64,000 bases of DNA from Anaeramoeba flamelloides (GCA_027625915.1 JANTQA010000070.1:10359001-10423000); one strand, 5' to 3'. Counted from the stretch's first letter, positions 35,111 to 47,625 are shown. Translations and numbers: made by a program. Notes: generated from the letters alone by a model not told the origin.

Positions 35111-35817
35111 TAAACTCTTTTTCAAATAAAAGGTTACAAAAATTTTCAAGAATTATTCATAAATGAATCAAATTAATTGTAGTATCATTCTAAAATTTTC
35201 TAAGAAACGCTTTAAAATATAGAAAAACACTCAAAAAGTTCTTTAAAACTCATTAAAACAAAACAATAAAAATTAAAATTCAATATTTTAAAAATTGGTG
35301 TGCCCTTTTATTTGAAATGTGAAATCTCGTTTTGTAAATTGTAATGAAAAAAATTATAAACCCAATAAAAACCTCTGAACAAGACGAATTGTAAAAAGTT
35401 CTCTACATTTTATAGAAAATTCTTTATACGTCAAACTTTTGTTCTTTAAAGTCTCATTTTCAAGATAAATCCGCAATTCATCTGGTATTTTGTCGAAATG
35501 TTTTTTCTTTATTTCTCTTTTCTTTGTTCCATGCATCAATCCAATAATGGCCATTTCATAATTCCTATTTCTAGCTCATTGGAAATCAAACTTAAACTGT
35601 TTTCATTAATACACAGGTAGATTATTTACAAATTGGTTTCTTCTTATCTTGTTTTTTACATTTTCCAACTGTTCAATATCCAAAAATAAAAAAAGCAAAA
35701 AATGAAAAAATGAATAATTAAAATGAAAATTACCAATAATTAATTATCTTATTAACAATCAAATTCGATGGTATTGACGATTTGAGAGGTGTGCCCTTTT
35801 GTTTGAAAAATAGTTTA
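35111..35817. mobile_element. Mariner-like element nested in family I
   Basis: Inverted ends TAAACTCTTTTTCAAATAAA and TAAACTATTTTTCAAACAAA (right, reverse complemented), each followed by AGG and ACA. A third copy of the right-end motif (GTGTGCCCTTTTATTTGAAA) lies at 35299, so two elements may be fused or one inserted into the other. It contains a short ORF with a possible helix-turn-helix. Confidence 0.6.
35354..35554 (-). pseudogene. Possible transposase N-terminal remnant
   Basis: A 66-codon frame inside the mariner-like element. It includes IPDELRIYLENETLKNKSLT then YKEFSIKCRELFTIRLVQRF, which has the spacing of a helix-turn-helix such as those at the start of Tc1/mariner transposases. 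No DDE catalytic region follows. The assignment rests on position within the inverted repeats and this loose pattern, so it is tentative. Confidence 0.3.
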
Positions 35818-36100
35818 TATATATATATATATATTAAGATAATTATTATAAATGGAAATAAAAGTTTATTTGAAAACCCAAATATCAAATTTTTTTTGAA
35901 CTTACCTTCTAAATTATTAGTCTTGAACTCTTAAATTTTGATTTTGGAAAAATATATATATTTCTAAATAACACTTTTTTAATTGTCTATTATAAACCAT
36001 ACCACGCGGAAGTTATATAATAAAAGAACAAAAATAACATACATTTATACCTAGACAAAATAATCCTTTTTTTTTTCAAATTTCAGGGTTGTAAACCTCA

Positions 36101-36719
36101 GGTATTTGAAGAGATATAACAAAAAAGAAGATTTTATTTTATTATAAATTTGTATTTTTATCATTTTGGCTGAATAAATTTTTTTTTATTTATTTTAATT
36201 TTTGTTTAATGTCCTCTTGTTTGACACTTTTTTTTTTTTATTATTTGTTGTTTTTGTTTATTCTGGTATTTTTTTTTGTTTTTTGAATATTTATCATTGA
36301 AACTTTTTAACTTTTTTTTTTTTGTTGAAAATTTAAATTTTATGAACCTACAGAAATGTAATTACATAATATCCTTTTTCGTATCAACTCAGTCCTTGGT
36401 TATGAAGAAAAAATCATTCAAAGTAACCAGACCCTCAAAGAAAACTGATATTTAAAACAGTTCTCAATTCAATTAAAATTTTAATTTATTTCTGAAAGAA
36501 GGGTTCCAATGAAAACAATAATAATCGATTTAGTGTTTTCTAAAGTTTAATTTAATCATGGTAAAAAGGTTTTGAGTGTTGGTTAAGTATCACATATTGG
36601 GTAAAAAATTGAAATTACAATTTCCAATAATAGCAATGTTTAAGGTCTAAAACCGGCTAAACAAATCAAACCTATAATTTGTTCTCCTTTTTTTTTCAAA
36701 TAAAACATTTAATTTAGTT
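36101..36719. other. Intergenic, no gene seen
   Basis: AT-rich sequence with long T runs (36178-36330). No gene or repeat partner was found. Confidence 0.4.
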
Positions 36720-37000
36720 TACAACAGTATTCCTAAGACCAAATAAATTTTTAAAGTTAATTCATTGTTATTTTTGTAAATTTTAAATCTAAAATGGAAT
36801 TTGTTAGAAATTTTTTTGTATTTTACAGATTTTTATTAAATTTATTGATTTTTTTTCCAATTATTTTTCGAATCTTCCTCTCTTTTTTAAGATAACATTT
36901 TTACATTTGATCCTTCATTTTTAGATATTTTTTTTTTAAATTAGACTTTAAGAAACCAAGATTAGATATACTGTTATTTTCCAATTAATAAATGAATATT
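36720..37000 (+). mobile_element. Family E MITE, copy 5 (truncated)
   Basis: ACAACAGTATTCCTAAGACC and TTGATCCTTCATTTTTAGA align with the middle of the full copy that begins 166 bp further right. The outer ends are missing. Confidence 0.45.
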
Positions 37001-37165
37001 TTTATTTCAATTTCCAAAATGAATATTCATAATTACTGATCAATCAAATTGATCAGAGACAAAATTTTGTCTTAGAGTAAACTCAATAAGAGACATGTTA
37101 TTCTCTAAAAATATCATTTCTAAAAGATGTTGTAAAGATCTTTTGGATTTTCTTCAGCTTATAAA

Positions 37166-37646
37166 TACAGTGATCAAAATAAAGCGTGCACAACGACTAT
37201 AATCCGTGTTTCAAAATATTATCCGTGATTTTTTTTATTCTTGTACCAAGGCAAAATCCAATCTACTAACAAATAGTATACCTGAGCCCAAATCAATTTT
37301 GAAAGTAAAGTACTGGTTATTTTCAGTAAAATTTAAATTATTAATGCAAATAGTTGAAAATTTTTCATAATATTCTCAATTTTTTTGAAATTTTTTGTTT
37401 TTTTTATGATTAAAATTTTGAGAAAAATTTACTCTATTTTTTGAGATAAATTTTCCAATTTGATCCTTTATTTTTAGAATTTCTTTTTAAATAATAGAAC
37501 TTTAAGAAACCAGTACCATATTTTTTTAGTGTTTATTATTGTTTTTTTAGATCGGTTGATGTATAGGTTTTCTATAACAAAAAAACACGCTTTTTATTTT
37601 GAAACACGCTTTATATTTTTTTGCACGCTTAATTTCGACTACAGTA
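37166..37646 (+). mobile_element. Family E MITE, copy 1 (complete)
   Basis: Flanked by TA. The left end CAGTGATCAAAATAAAGCGT and the right end, reverse complemented, CTGTAGTCGAAATTAAGCGT are imperfect inverted repeats. Further GCGTGTTTCAAAATA repeats lie subterminally. At 481 bp it is the reference copy for this family, of which I see six partial or whole members in the window. Confidence 0.7.
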
Positions 37647-37817
37647 AGAAAAATATTTTGGAAGGTGAACTCAAAATTTTCACTTTTTAATCGGAAAATA
37701 AGAGTAATAATCATTTATTGTGGGTTGTATCGATCACTTAAGTGTAAACATTCTTGCAAAAAGAAAAATGACTTTTAATTTTCCATTTGGTGATTATCAC
37801 CCTTGAAAAGTTTTTTT

Positions 37818-38081
37818 TCAAATCCCAGTTAACAAACCCTTTAAATTTCTTTTTTGAAGAAACAAACTTGTATAATTATCTCCAAACTCAGGGAACGGAT
37901 TCTTACTAAAAACAACATTTAAGAATTGCACTTCTTTTGGTTGAAAATAATTCAAAAAATAAAATACAAACATATGACATGAATTCTTATTACAAAAAGA
38001 GACCAAACAAATATTTTTTTCTATTCTTGGACTTTGAGAAAATTGGAATTTTTCATTTGAGATTAAACAGATTATTGTCAA
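37818..38081 (-). other. ORF of uncertain status
   Basis: 87 codons, with SPRIEKNICLVSFCNKNSCH and FSKNPFPEFGDNYTSLFLQK. The composition is more protein-like than the flanks, but there is no recognised family, no splice support and no relation to neighbours. It could be an exon or a decayed gene. Confidence 0.2.
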
Positions 38082-38580
38082 TCAAATCGTATTCTCAAGT
38101 TATTTGGTAGTCACATCAAAAAAATGTGTTCTAAATGGGTGGTATTTCGAAGGAACGTTAATAGGGTAACTTTCAAGAAAAGTATTTAACTCAAAAAAGT
38201 AAATACAAAATGTTTTTGGAAATTAAAAAAAAGAAATAATTATTCTTAGTTATCCTCAATATGAAAAGAGAAGACAAATAATTCCTATTTATGAAGAATT
38301 GAAATTTTACAACTATGGTCTAAAATAAATTAATTTTTCAAAATAAAAAAAAGTGATATTGATTCAGAAGTTTCATTAACAAAATTCTCAGTATGAATGA
38401 ACTCTGTTATAATGCGAAAAAAAACAGGAAATATGTAATAATTAAATTATTCACCAAAATATTCCTGAGATTTAATAAAGGTGTTTTTTTCTGTTGAAAG
38501 CGTAATTTAAAATTTGGTTGTTTCATAACATCAATTTTCTTTTGAAAGAAGAACATTTTTTTTATTTCAGAACTTTCATC

Positions 38581-41500
38581 ATGAAATTTATTATTGCTTT
38601 TATTTTCTTGTTTTCTCTTCTTTTAATCGATCAACCTGTTGAACCAGGTATGGCTTGTCCTTTATCCACTTTTGCTATTAGTTTGATTATTGATGTAGCC
38701 GAATATGAATCAATTTCTGTTGAACAAGTTTTAGATAAATTGTGCAGCTATTTGCCAAGTGAGATGAGCCTTGTTTGTGAAGAATATATCAATAAGTATG
38801 CAGAATTGTTGATTGAAGAATTAAAAACTGATGATCATCCTGATTCTTTGGCACGCAAAATTGGGTTGTGTCCGATGGACAGCCAATGTACACTCTTTCC
38901 AAGTGACAAAAAAATGAATTTTAAAAAAAATTCCAAATCCAGATGTAATTCTTCAAAATATTTTTTCTTAGCTTTTTTTTTCATTTTTGGAAATTCCTTT
39001 TTAAAACTGTTCTTTTTCTCAATAAATAAGGAAAAAAAATTTATTAAAAGTTCAGAATTTGTTACCCAGTGTATAGTAAGTGGATTGAAATTCAATGGGG
39101 AATCATTTTTTGCAATTTCGAAATATTTTTTCGTTCACTAAAATTTTTAAAAAAAAACCTTTTTTGATGAAAAAAAAAAAAATTCTTAATTTACACTTTC
39201 TCTTATTTAACATTTAAAAACACATTAAAGATTCAAACAAGGACACAAAAGTATCACAAAACTCAAAATCAGTTTGGGAGTCTATTTTAGATGAACTGAA
39301 AAAAATATATGAGAAACACGACCCAATTGTTGATTTAGATGGGGATCATTTTTCAGACACCAGAAAATTGAGGGGATCCAATTGGAGAGGAAAAGATTGT
39401 GATGATCTTAACCGATCAACATTTCCAGGAAAGGTTCCTAATTCTGGGGATAAGTTTTTTGATTCTAATTGTAATGGTATCCATGGAAGAGATGAAAACA
39501 AGATCAATTATGAAGACAAATTTTGCAAAGGCACACAACCCATGACGACAATGGTTATTGGTGATTCGATTGGTGCACATTTTCATATCCCTGTTCAATT
39601 CTTACAAGCTGACCAGTTATCCAATGGCGTCTTAAAAGATAACCTTATTGAATTACTTGAAATGGAAGGAGATTGGCCTCAGAAATCATGGGCTACAGGA
39701 TTTGATTTAACCCCAAATGATATGTGTGAAGGTTTGAATTCCTAAATCTTTAACAGATTTCTTCTCTTTTTGTCTGCCTGTGCTATTGTTTTAAAAAATA
39801 GAGTAACTAACATTTTCATAGGTGTTGTTCAAACTGTTTGTTTTGATTGTTTAACTCGTTTGTCTCACAATTTTTAAAATTTTAGTCTAACTTTTTACAA
39901 AGTTTCAAGATCAACCCTCTACAGCTATTTTCAAAAAGTGATTAATATTTTTCTTATTATAAGTTGAAACCCCAAAAGATCTTTACAAATTCAATTACAA
40001 ATGATATTTCTCCGAGATTTAATTCAGTTTCCTTATTGAACTTCGAGATAAAATTATAGTTAGAATTATATCGATTTATGTAAAAATTATTGAATTTTAT
40101 TTGGCTATGGGTTACAAATATATAATTGATTTAAATGAAAAATTAATTTGATAAATATCTTCTTAGGTGTATTTTTAAGCCTGTGGTCATTGAGGTTTTT
40201 AAAGTCGAAGAAAAAAAAAAAAAAAACTGCATTTATTGCAAAAAAAAAATTATATTAATTGTAGATAAAAGATCAAAACAAACTTTACCAAAATAAATGG
40301 AGAGCATTTGTAATATATGTGAAGGGTTCATTTGTAACATATTTCCTTACAATTAAAAAAAATGCTGTATCTAATGTTGAATTCTCATTCAACAGAAATT
40401 AATTTTATCCCAAAAGTTTCTTAAGTAATATTTTTATTAATAACAGAAAAATTTTTTATTTTTAAATGATTTATGAAAGTTGTTGTGATAAGTCTCCAAA
40501 TTATGATGAAAGAATGATTAAAAAATTGCAATAAAAATATTTTATTGGTTAATTATGTAATTAGAGTATTACCATTTGTTGCTATTAAACTGTAACCATA
40601 ACTATTTTTAATCTTTAAATCTCAAAAATTTTTAAAAAAACCACTTTAATCTTAAAGATCAAAAAAATTAATGATAAAAAACTTTTTAAAATAAATATTT
40701 ATAAATCTTTATTTAACTAAATATTAACTTAAAAAAGAGAGAGTGAAAAATAAATATAGTTATGGTCTTCTCTTTGAAATTATATTTCAATTATATTTAT
40801 TGAGTGAAATTATTTTTTTTGATATTTTGGGGGTTGAACTATCTTAAACAATATTACATTTTTTTGAAAAAAAATGATTAAATAGAACATAAATTTAACA
40901 AAAAATAAAAAAAAAAAAGTTTTCATTAATTTAAGAGTATCAAAAAATAGCAATACCATGGCTTATTTTTAAAATCTATTGAAATCATTTTAAATTAAAA
41001 AAAATTAATAATTTTTTTTAATAAATAAATATACTGGTAGAGATTGAAAATAAAAATGATTAAATTTCAAAAGAATTAGATTAAAAAAATATATTTTATG
41101 TTTTACTGTTTTAAATTTATTTAAAATTGTCAAATAAATCAAATCTTATTGACCAAAAATTATTTCTAAAAAAAAAAAAATTATTTCTAAAAAAAAAAAA
41201 ATAGGGGATGTTAATTCGATTTATTTAAAAATGTTAGAAAGAAACCAATGTAATCACCGTAATTATGTAAACATTGCAGTTAATGGTATGAGTTCGGCTG
41301 GTGTTTATGATTTATTAAAAAGTTCATTGATTGAATCTATCCAAAAGGAAAGTTATCCTGTATTTGGGATTCTTCAACTTTTTGGTGACGACATTTGTAT
41401 TGCAGATAATATTACTCAATTGCCAACACCACAGCAATTCAGAGAAAATATGGTCAAAGCACTTCATAAACTTGATTCTCTTGTTGCACCAGGTTCGGTG

Positions 41501-42092
41501 TTTTTTCTTATGAGTTTACTTGATGGAACAAGACCCTACAATGTGCTTCATGATAAAATACATCCGATTGGGCACGGTGTCACTTACGCAGATTTTTATG
41601 AATATATGAAATGTACTCAAATAAGCTTTTGCTCCTTATTTTTGACAACAAATATAACAGAAATGCTTTATGCTGAAAAATTGGCTTTGAAATACACACA
41701 GCAACTCAAAGATATTACCGAAACAGAAAAATTTGTAAATTTCGATGCTAAATTTTTGGAAACCCCTCAGAAAGAACTTGATGAATTATTCATTGCAAAT
41801 GGGTGGGATTTAACCTTAATCTATGAACCAGTTGGCGGATTCCATCCTACTGTAAGATAAATACTATCTTAATTTGTTAATCTTTTTTATTATCCTTTTT
41901 CAAATTACTAATTTTTTCAAAATTTTGTTTTTATTTTTTTTTTCCAACATATATTTATAGCAATTGTCAAATTATTGGATGGCAGAACTTATATGGAAAA
42001 GAATAGTAACTTTGTATCCTGAATTTGTACCACCTATTAATCCTCATAATAAAGAAATTATTCAAAAATTTGGTGATCAGGGTGGATATTAA
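38581..42092 (+). CDS. AOAH: Acyloxyacyl hydrolase (AOAH)
   Basis: Four exons (38581-38944, 39231-39731, 41205-41851, 41961-42092) join in phase to 547 residues; human AOAH has 575. Donors are GTAATT, GTTTGA and GTAAGA. It has a signal peptide, then a saposin-B domain (Cys26, 55, 66, 97, 103), a calcium-binding-like DLDGDHFSD (156-164), then the lipase half: WRGKDCDD, DSNCNGI, the nucleophile motif VIGDSIGAHFHIP (Ser234), RNQCNHRNY, GDDIC, and His502 in GGFHPT, ending KFGDQGGY as in human FGDQGGH. It removes secondary acyl chains from bacterial LPS in lysosomes, which suits a bacteria eater. One saposin disulfide pair appears lost (the CxxC has only its first Cys, and the partner upstream of Cys97 is gone). 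Intron 2 is unusually long (1,473 nt). Confidence 0.95.
39732..41204 (+). other. Intron 2 of AOAH, 1.47 kb
   Basis: Very AT-rich, no ORF of note. It ends with duplicated ATTATTTCTAAAAAAAAAAA blocks just before the acceptor AATAG. Most other confirmed introns here are 109-286 nt, so it has probably absorbed inserted DNA, but I found no clear inverted ends. Confidence 0.6.
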
Positions 42093-43083
42093 TATTAAAA
42101 GCAATGAAAAAACAACCAATTAATTCTTACGTTCATTGATCTCAACTAAAAGTTTTTAAAACCGATTTTTAAGTGTTACTAGGATGGCATACCTCTAGTT
42201 TCTTGTTTTTAATTAACTTTTTTTTAAAAATCAGACCATTGTTAATTAATATTAGAGTTGGCAAGGAAAAGAATAAAAAATGTTTTTTGAAAATATTATA
42301 TAATTGTTTTTAATAAATAAAAATCTTTTTTGATTTATTTTTCTTTAATTTTTGATTTTCTTATCGATTAGTTCAAGTATTATTTTATGTTTTTTTTTTA
42401 CTTTCTTGTAAGGACATAGAATTTTTTATATATCATGGGGAAGTGATACAATGTTAGAATATGAAGTAAGTACTTGTAAATACTGAGATGTATGAAACCA
42501 TGAAGTTTGGGTAACTTGAAAATAGAAAAGAAATTGTAAAAAAATGTTAAATTGTTTATAAAAAATTATTAGATCAAAAAGAAAGATATAATGACAATAA
42601 TTAAACAACTACCTACCAGATGAACAGTTATCATCGAAGATCTAATTAAAAATAAATGAACCCATTGAAATTTTTTGTTTGGTTAATTTTATTTATTTAA
42701 ACAATATAATTGGCTTTTTTGTTATTTTTACATACTTGAAATTTTTCTAAACATGCATACTTTTCGTTTTTTCTTATTGTTTAATTATTTTTCTACACAT
42801 TTTTTGGTAAGTTTTATATTCTTTTTTCTTTTGGTTTTCTCGATCTAAACTTTTCATTTATTTAAAGAAAAAAATTTGTTTGGTCGATCATATATTGAAA
42901 TTGTAAATCTGTATCTACTGCTAAATAAAGTTTTGTGTTTTTGGATGTTGTTTAATATAATTTACTATGATATTCTTATCTAAAAATTATATTCAAATTT
43001 TTGGATAAGAAACATTTTTTCTAATTTTTTCTATTTTTAGTTTTTCTTTTTTTTTTTTTTTTTTTTTCTTTTTCATTTCTTTA
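42093..43083. other. AOAH 3' flank, no gene seen
   Basis: AT-rich. No repeat or coding signal beyond short frames. Confidence 0.4.
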
Positions 43084-43385
43084 CTTTTGGAAAAGATCAT
43101 GTGGAAAAAAAAAGATCTACGAAAATACCAATAATCACAAACAAAATTGAGATTATTTAATGCCTTTTAAAACGAGTTTAATTATTCGTAAAAAAATCTT
43201 ATTATTAATTTTTTTTTTTCAGTGAAAGTTCAGTAATAAAACAATCGGTAATGTTCTTTCCAAAGCTTATGATTCAATTTTTTTTTTTAGTTTTTGGTTT
43301 TATTTTTTTCTAATTTTTCAAAATATCGGGTTTTTATAATTTTAGAATGGTTTAAAAGTGAATCACAAATCAGATTTAATTATAA
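43084..43385 (+). repeat. Dispersed repeat family G, copy 2
   Basis: Aligned with 344-650 (see that entry). It has GGAAAAGATCATGTGG, AATGCCTTTTAAAA, TTTTTTCAGTG and GAATGGTTTAAAAGTG in the same order and spacing. Confidence 0.5.
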
Positions 43386-45919
43386 GTTGTTCTTGAATAC
43401 TAAATAATTATCTTTATATTTCATTTTAATATTTAGCTGATTGTTCTTTTTAGAAATATTTTTAGATTATTTGCATTTTTAGTTTTTTTAGGGTGGCAAT
43501 TTTACTCTAAAAACAATTTTCCTGTGTTCATTTTCGAGTAAGTTTCTTTATTTTTTGAGAATATTAATGAAAAATTAAATATAATATATATTTTCTTTGC
43601 ATGAATCAACCATTGTAAATCAAGATTAAAAATAAATCATAATAAATTAATGTATCACTTTACCCAAATAATATTTATCATTTTCAAGCTGATTGTGAAA
43701 AAAAAATAATCTATAAATTTTGAAAATCTACAAATATCTCTATTTTACATATATCCGCTACTATTTCAGGTGGTCACAATTTTTAAAACCAGGTTTATTT
43801 AAAAATTTTAAAGCTTTATTACTTTTTATAAAATGGGAATTACTTTATATAGTACAACAATAATTCTTCATTAATGGTCATCATCGTATTAAAAATTTAG
43901 AGATTAATGTCAAATCTTAACACACAGGAATTTCAAAAACTTAGAAAATCATTGTTATATATCAATTGAAAATATTAGTCAACATTTCCAAAATTAATTA
44001 CCAGTTTAAGGTATAATCCATTACCATTAAAAATAATTTTTTGAATTTGAAAAAAAAAATAGTATTTTTAAAATGCCTAATAATAATCAAAAAATATCAA
44101 ACTTATGAAGTGTGATCAATCTCCAAAAATCAAAAATCAAAAAAGACGAATTTTAATAGAAAAAAAATATCCAAGAATAGTACTCAATTTTCAATTTAAA
44201 TGACAAGAATATATAATTTTGAAAACAAATGTGTTGGTTTTGAAGTTCAGTTCATTAACTTTTTTTGAGATCTAGTTGATTTTTTTTTTTTCATTTTTTT
44301 GGATACCCAAATGAATAATTTTTCTCTGAAGAGTTCTATAAAATCCTTATTTTTTCTAATATAGAAGGTTATTGAATAACTATAAATTCGATTAAATCAA
44401 ATTAAATTAATTTTACCCTTTTCAAAAATAAATTTTTTTTAATTGAAGAAATTTAAATCTTTTAGAAATTTAAAATTAAGAATCGATTAATTTTTGTAAA
44501 AAAAATTGATTTTTTGGAATTGAAGAAAGCTTTTAAACTTTTTTTTTTTAATTGAATATTTTGCACATGAAATACTCTCATTTTTTTTTTTAATATTTGA
44601 ATTTTGTTAATCAAATGAAGGGCAATTTCAAAATAATTTGTTTTTGGTTTTGAGTCACAAATTTGTATCGAGTCAATTCACGGTAAATAACTGACCCTTT
44701 AAGATAAATATGTAAAATATCGCATTAACCATCCACTGTTCAAATTCTGATTATTCTTAAATATTCTAAATAAGCTAATTTTAACTCTTTTGTAAATTTA
44801 AAAGTAAAAAATAATACCATATCTCCAAAATTAGTAGATAGAATGATTAAAAAATTAATATTTTTTTTATTAATTGTTCCTAAGATAAATTTTAAATTGT
44901 ATAGAAAACAGCCAGGAATATAATTACTTTATATTCTATATTCTTAAAATAAATCGTTTTTTTGTTTGAGGTTTTTCCTTTAATAATTCAAATTTTTGAA
45001 TAAAAATTGGGCAATAAAAAATTTTCTTTTATTTTTAAAATACTTTTCCTTAATCTAATCTAAATTCAAAATAATCAAATAATTTTCTCAAACTAACATA
45101 CATTCATATATTTTAAGTTGTATAATATGATTCTGGCTCTAATAATTTAATATTAAAATCAGATTCTCATTTTTAGTCACATTTTCTATTAATGTTACAA
45201 ATATGTTGATATTGTAACTTTTACACCTAATCAAGGGTTAAAATCTATTTATTTAAAATATTTAAAAAATATCAAAATTTGAACAGTTAATGTTTTCTCT
45301 GATATTTTATAGATTTATGTTTAAAATGGTTATTAATTTTAAAAATTTTTACTTTTATTTTCAATTGATATAATAAATTTTTTTTTAGGGTTTTGGAAAT
45401 TACCATGTGTTTGAAAATTGGCAATTAGATAAAAAAAGATTTCTAAAAAATAAAAAGTTGAAACAAATTTATTTTAATACTTTTAATATTTGTTAATTAT
45501 ATCTTATACGGATATGAATAGTAAATGTGTTGTGTGTGCCGAACAAATTCATTAAGTGATTATATTATTAAATTAAAACTAAATTTCGATCAATTTTTTT
45601 GACAACTTTTTTTTTTTTTTTTTCAATTCATGAATTTATCGATTATCCACCATTTTTTAATATTTCCAGAAATATGTAATAAGGTAACTAAAAAACAAAA
45701 AAAGTGTAGATAATCTACATACCATGAAATGATAATTTAATCACTAATTTTTCGATTTGTCTTTAAAATTATTTATTTTTTTATTTTATACAAAATAGTA
45801 AATTATATTATAATTTGGTTTTTTAATTTAGAACTTATTTTAATGATTACTATAATAGGGGTTCATCAATATTGGCTTTTTAAAGAAATTTCAAAAGAAT
45901 TAAAAAAAAAAATTATAAT
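43386..45919. other. Intergenic, no gene seen
   Basis: 2.5 kb of very AT-rich sequence with many stops in all frames. There may be old repeats here that I could not pair. Confidence 0.4.
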
Positions 45920-47625
45920 TTATAATTGATATTTATAATAAGGGAAAAGTGTCATTCTTTTATAGCATTCAAAAACCCAAGTTGATCTAATGTTTTTGCC
46001 AAAACCATTTGTCTCAAATGGTTTTAATTTCTTTTTTGATAACAAAAAATGCGTGTTAGCTTCTAATTTATTATGAACGGTTCCACCGCAGGTAATTATA
46101 ATTCTGTTGAACAACTTTGCTCTGTTTTAACCATAATCATATTCTTTGATCCAACACGATTTTCCAGAGAAATAATTTGTAAACATTTTCTCTAAATCAA
46201 AATTCAAAAGTTTGAAATTTGATTTGCTATTTGTGTGTGTGTGTTATAATTTTTGTTGACTTTTTCTTTTTCATTATTGGGTTTATAGGTTTTTTCATAA
46301 CCAGTATTTGAGCCAGTGTTGATTGGATCCTTGACTAGAAATCCATCATTATAATCGTATGCATCGTTCCTCTTAACCGGGTTCCTCTGAACCAGTACTG
46401 TCAAGATTTTTTCCTTTAACCTTTGGCTTTGGTGGTGGCTTGATTAGCAAATATTTTGTAGTTATTAATTTTTTTTTTATTGATAACTATCTACAATCCA
46501 TTCAGGTTTGACAATTTTGGTGTTATCATTCTTGGCTGTGGCAAATTTCGGAGCTTTATGAACAAAGGGGCATATCAAGTGCGTAGTTTTTTTGTTTTAC
46601 CAATTACTATGATGCGCTGACCCCATTTCTTCTGCTTTTTTTAGAATTTGGTTTCTTTTTGGGTTTTGGATCCAAGAGATGCAAAATTTTTAATTTTTGA
46701 ATAGTTCATCAAATTTTTTCTGTGTTGTTTTACCACTACTCCTTCCCCTTCCTCTTCCTCTTCCACGAACTACCCCTACTCCTGTTCCTGTCTTTGTAGT
46801 TACTTTCATTTTATTGACAGTACTTGTTGTAATAGTAAGTTTTGTTTTGGTTGTACTTGTTCCCATTCCTCTTCACATTCCTCTTCCAGTGCCGATTTTT
46901 GTTTTTGTAACTGTTCCTCTGCCCGTTCCTCTTCCAGTTCCTCTTCCTTTTTTTTCTTGTGTTTCTGCTAAATTTGTATTATTTGTTGGTTTTTTTCTTT
47001 TGATCTATTTGATCGGCGTTTTTTGTGGGGTGGTTTGGGTATTATTTAGTTGGCTGAGGATCTCTTTTAAATCTGGTTTCCTTTGTCGATCAGTTTTTGG
47101 AGGATAAAAAATCGGAAGTAAATCAAAAGGAATAAATTTTTTATTAAGTTGTTTTGGTGTTTCTTTCAACTCATTGGACTTTGGGGAAATGGTTTTAACT
47201 AAATACAGCCCCACTAGGTGAGCTTTTGATACTTTTCCAAATTGTTTTATTGTCAGAAAGACATACTGCCAATCCTGAAAGGCAGCAGGTTTTGAAAAAT
47301 CTTGGGTTTATAAAACCCGTTTTTTATTCAGATTTTCTTGTGATTAAAGATCAATCGGCCTGAGTAACATTCGTTGCGAAAGTAGGCACTTTGACTTCTT
47401 TGCCTTTTCAAGAGACACACCAAGATCAACTAGCATTGTCCCTGAATTACAAATTATTATTTGGCTGATCTTTGTTTTTGTTTTTAAATCAAGAGTAAGT
47501 ATACAACTATTCAGTCCTGGTTTAATCACCCGAAACCTTTTTTCATTATTCTTTTTTAAATTCCCAATCGTGTAGTTCTGATTTTCTGGGAAACAAGAAA
47601 TAATTTCATCGTCGATTTGTTCCAT
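45920..47625 (-). pseudogene. XRCC1: XRCC1 homologue interrupted by in-frame stops
   Basis: On the minus strand from ATG 47625, one frame runs 1.4 kb and reads as XRCC1. The N-terminal domain (KISQIIICNSGTMLVDLGVS; DWQYVFLTIKQFGKV; LVGLYLVKTISP matching human GLSFVRFHSPP) is followed by a GRGTGRGT linker and BRCT1 (KKTTHLICPFVHKAPKF; IVKPEWIVDSYQ). BRCT2 (NYFSGKSCWIKEYDYG; FNRIIITCGGTVHNKLEANT; STWVFECYKRM) continues to 45920 in a frame shifted by one within the linker. In-frame stops lie at 47344 (TAA), 47308 (TAA), 47005 (TAG), 46873 (TGA), 46690, 46597, 46477, 46465, 46462 and 46444 (TAA), 46204 (TGA), and 46127 (TAA) in BRCT2. Intact, it would be the single-strand-break repair scaffold. 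Stops within conserved blocks cannot be short introns. It is most simply a young pseudogene. Confidence 0.85.

Larger units (their letters stand above)
34831..36100 (+). mobile_element. Family I inverted-repeat element hosting a nested insertion
   Basis: The left end AAGGTTTACAATCCCTGAAA and the right end, reverse complemented, GAGGTTTACAACCCTGAAAT form inverted repeats 1.27 kb apart. The region between includes a second inverted-repeat element (35111-35817), so the original family I element was probably about 560 bp. The left 170 bp recur at 4619-4790. Confidence 0.5.

Noticed and set aside
46697-47107. 136-codon plus-strand ORF rich in Pro, Leu and Val
   Set aside because: It is the antisense of the GRGTGRGT linker of the XRCC1 homologue.
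45920-47625. Genome-wide reassignment of stop codons
   Set aside because: Actin, eL42, AOAH, UCH and the papain-like gene all terminate at family-typical positions with TAA, and two very long frames contain no in-frame stops.
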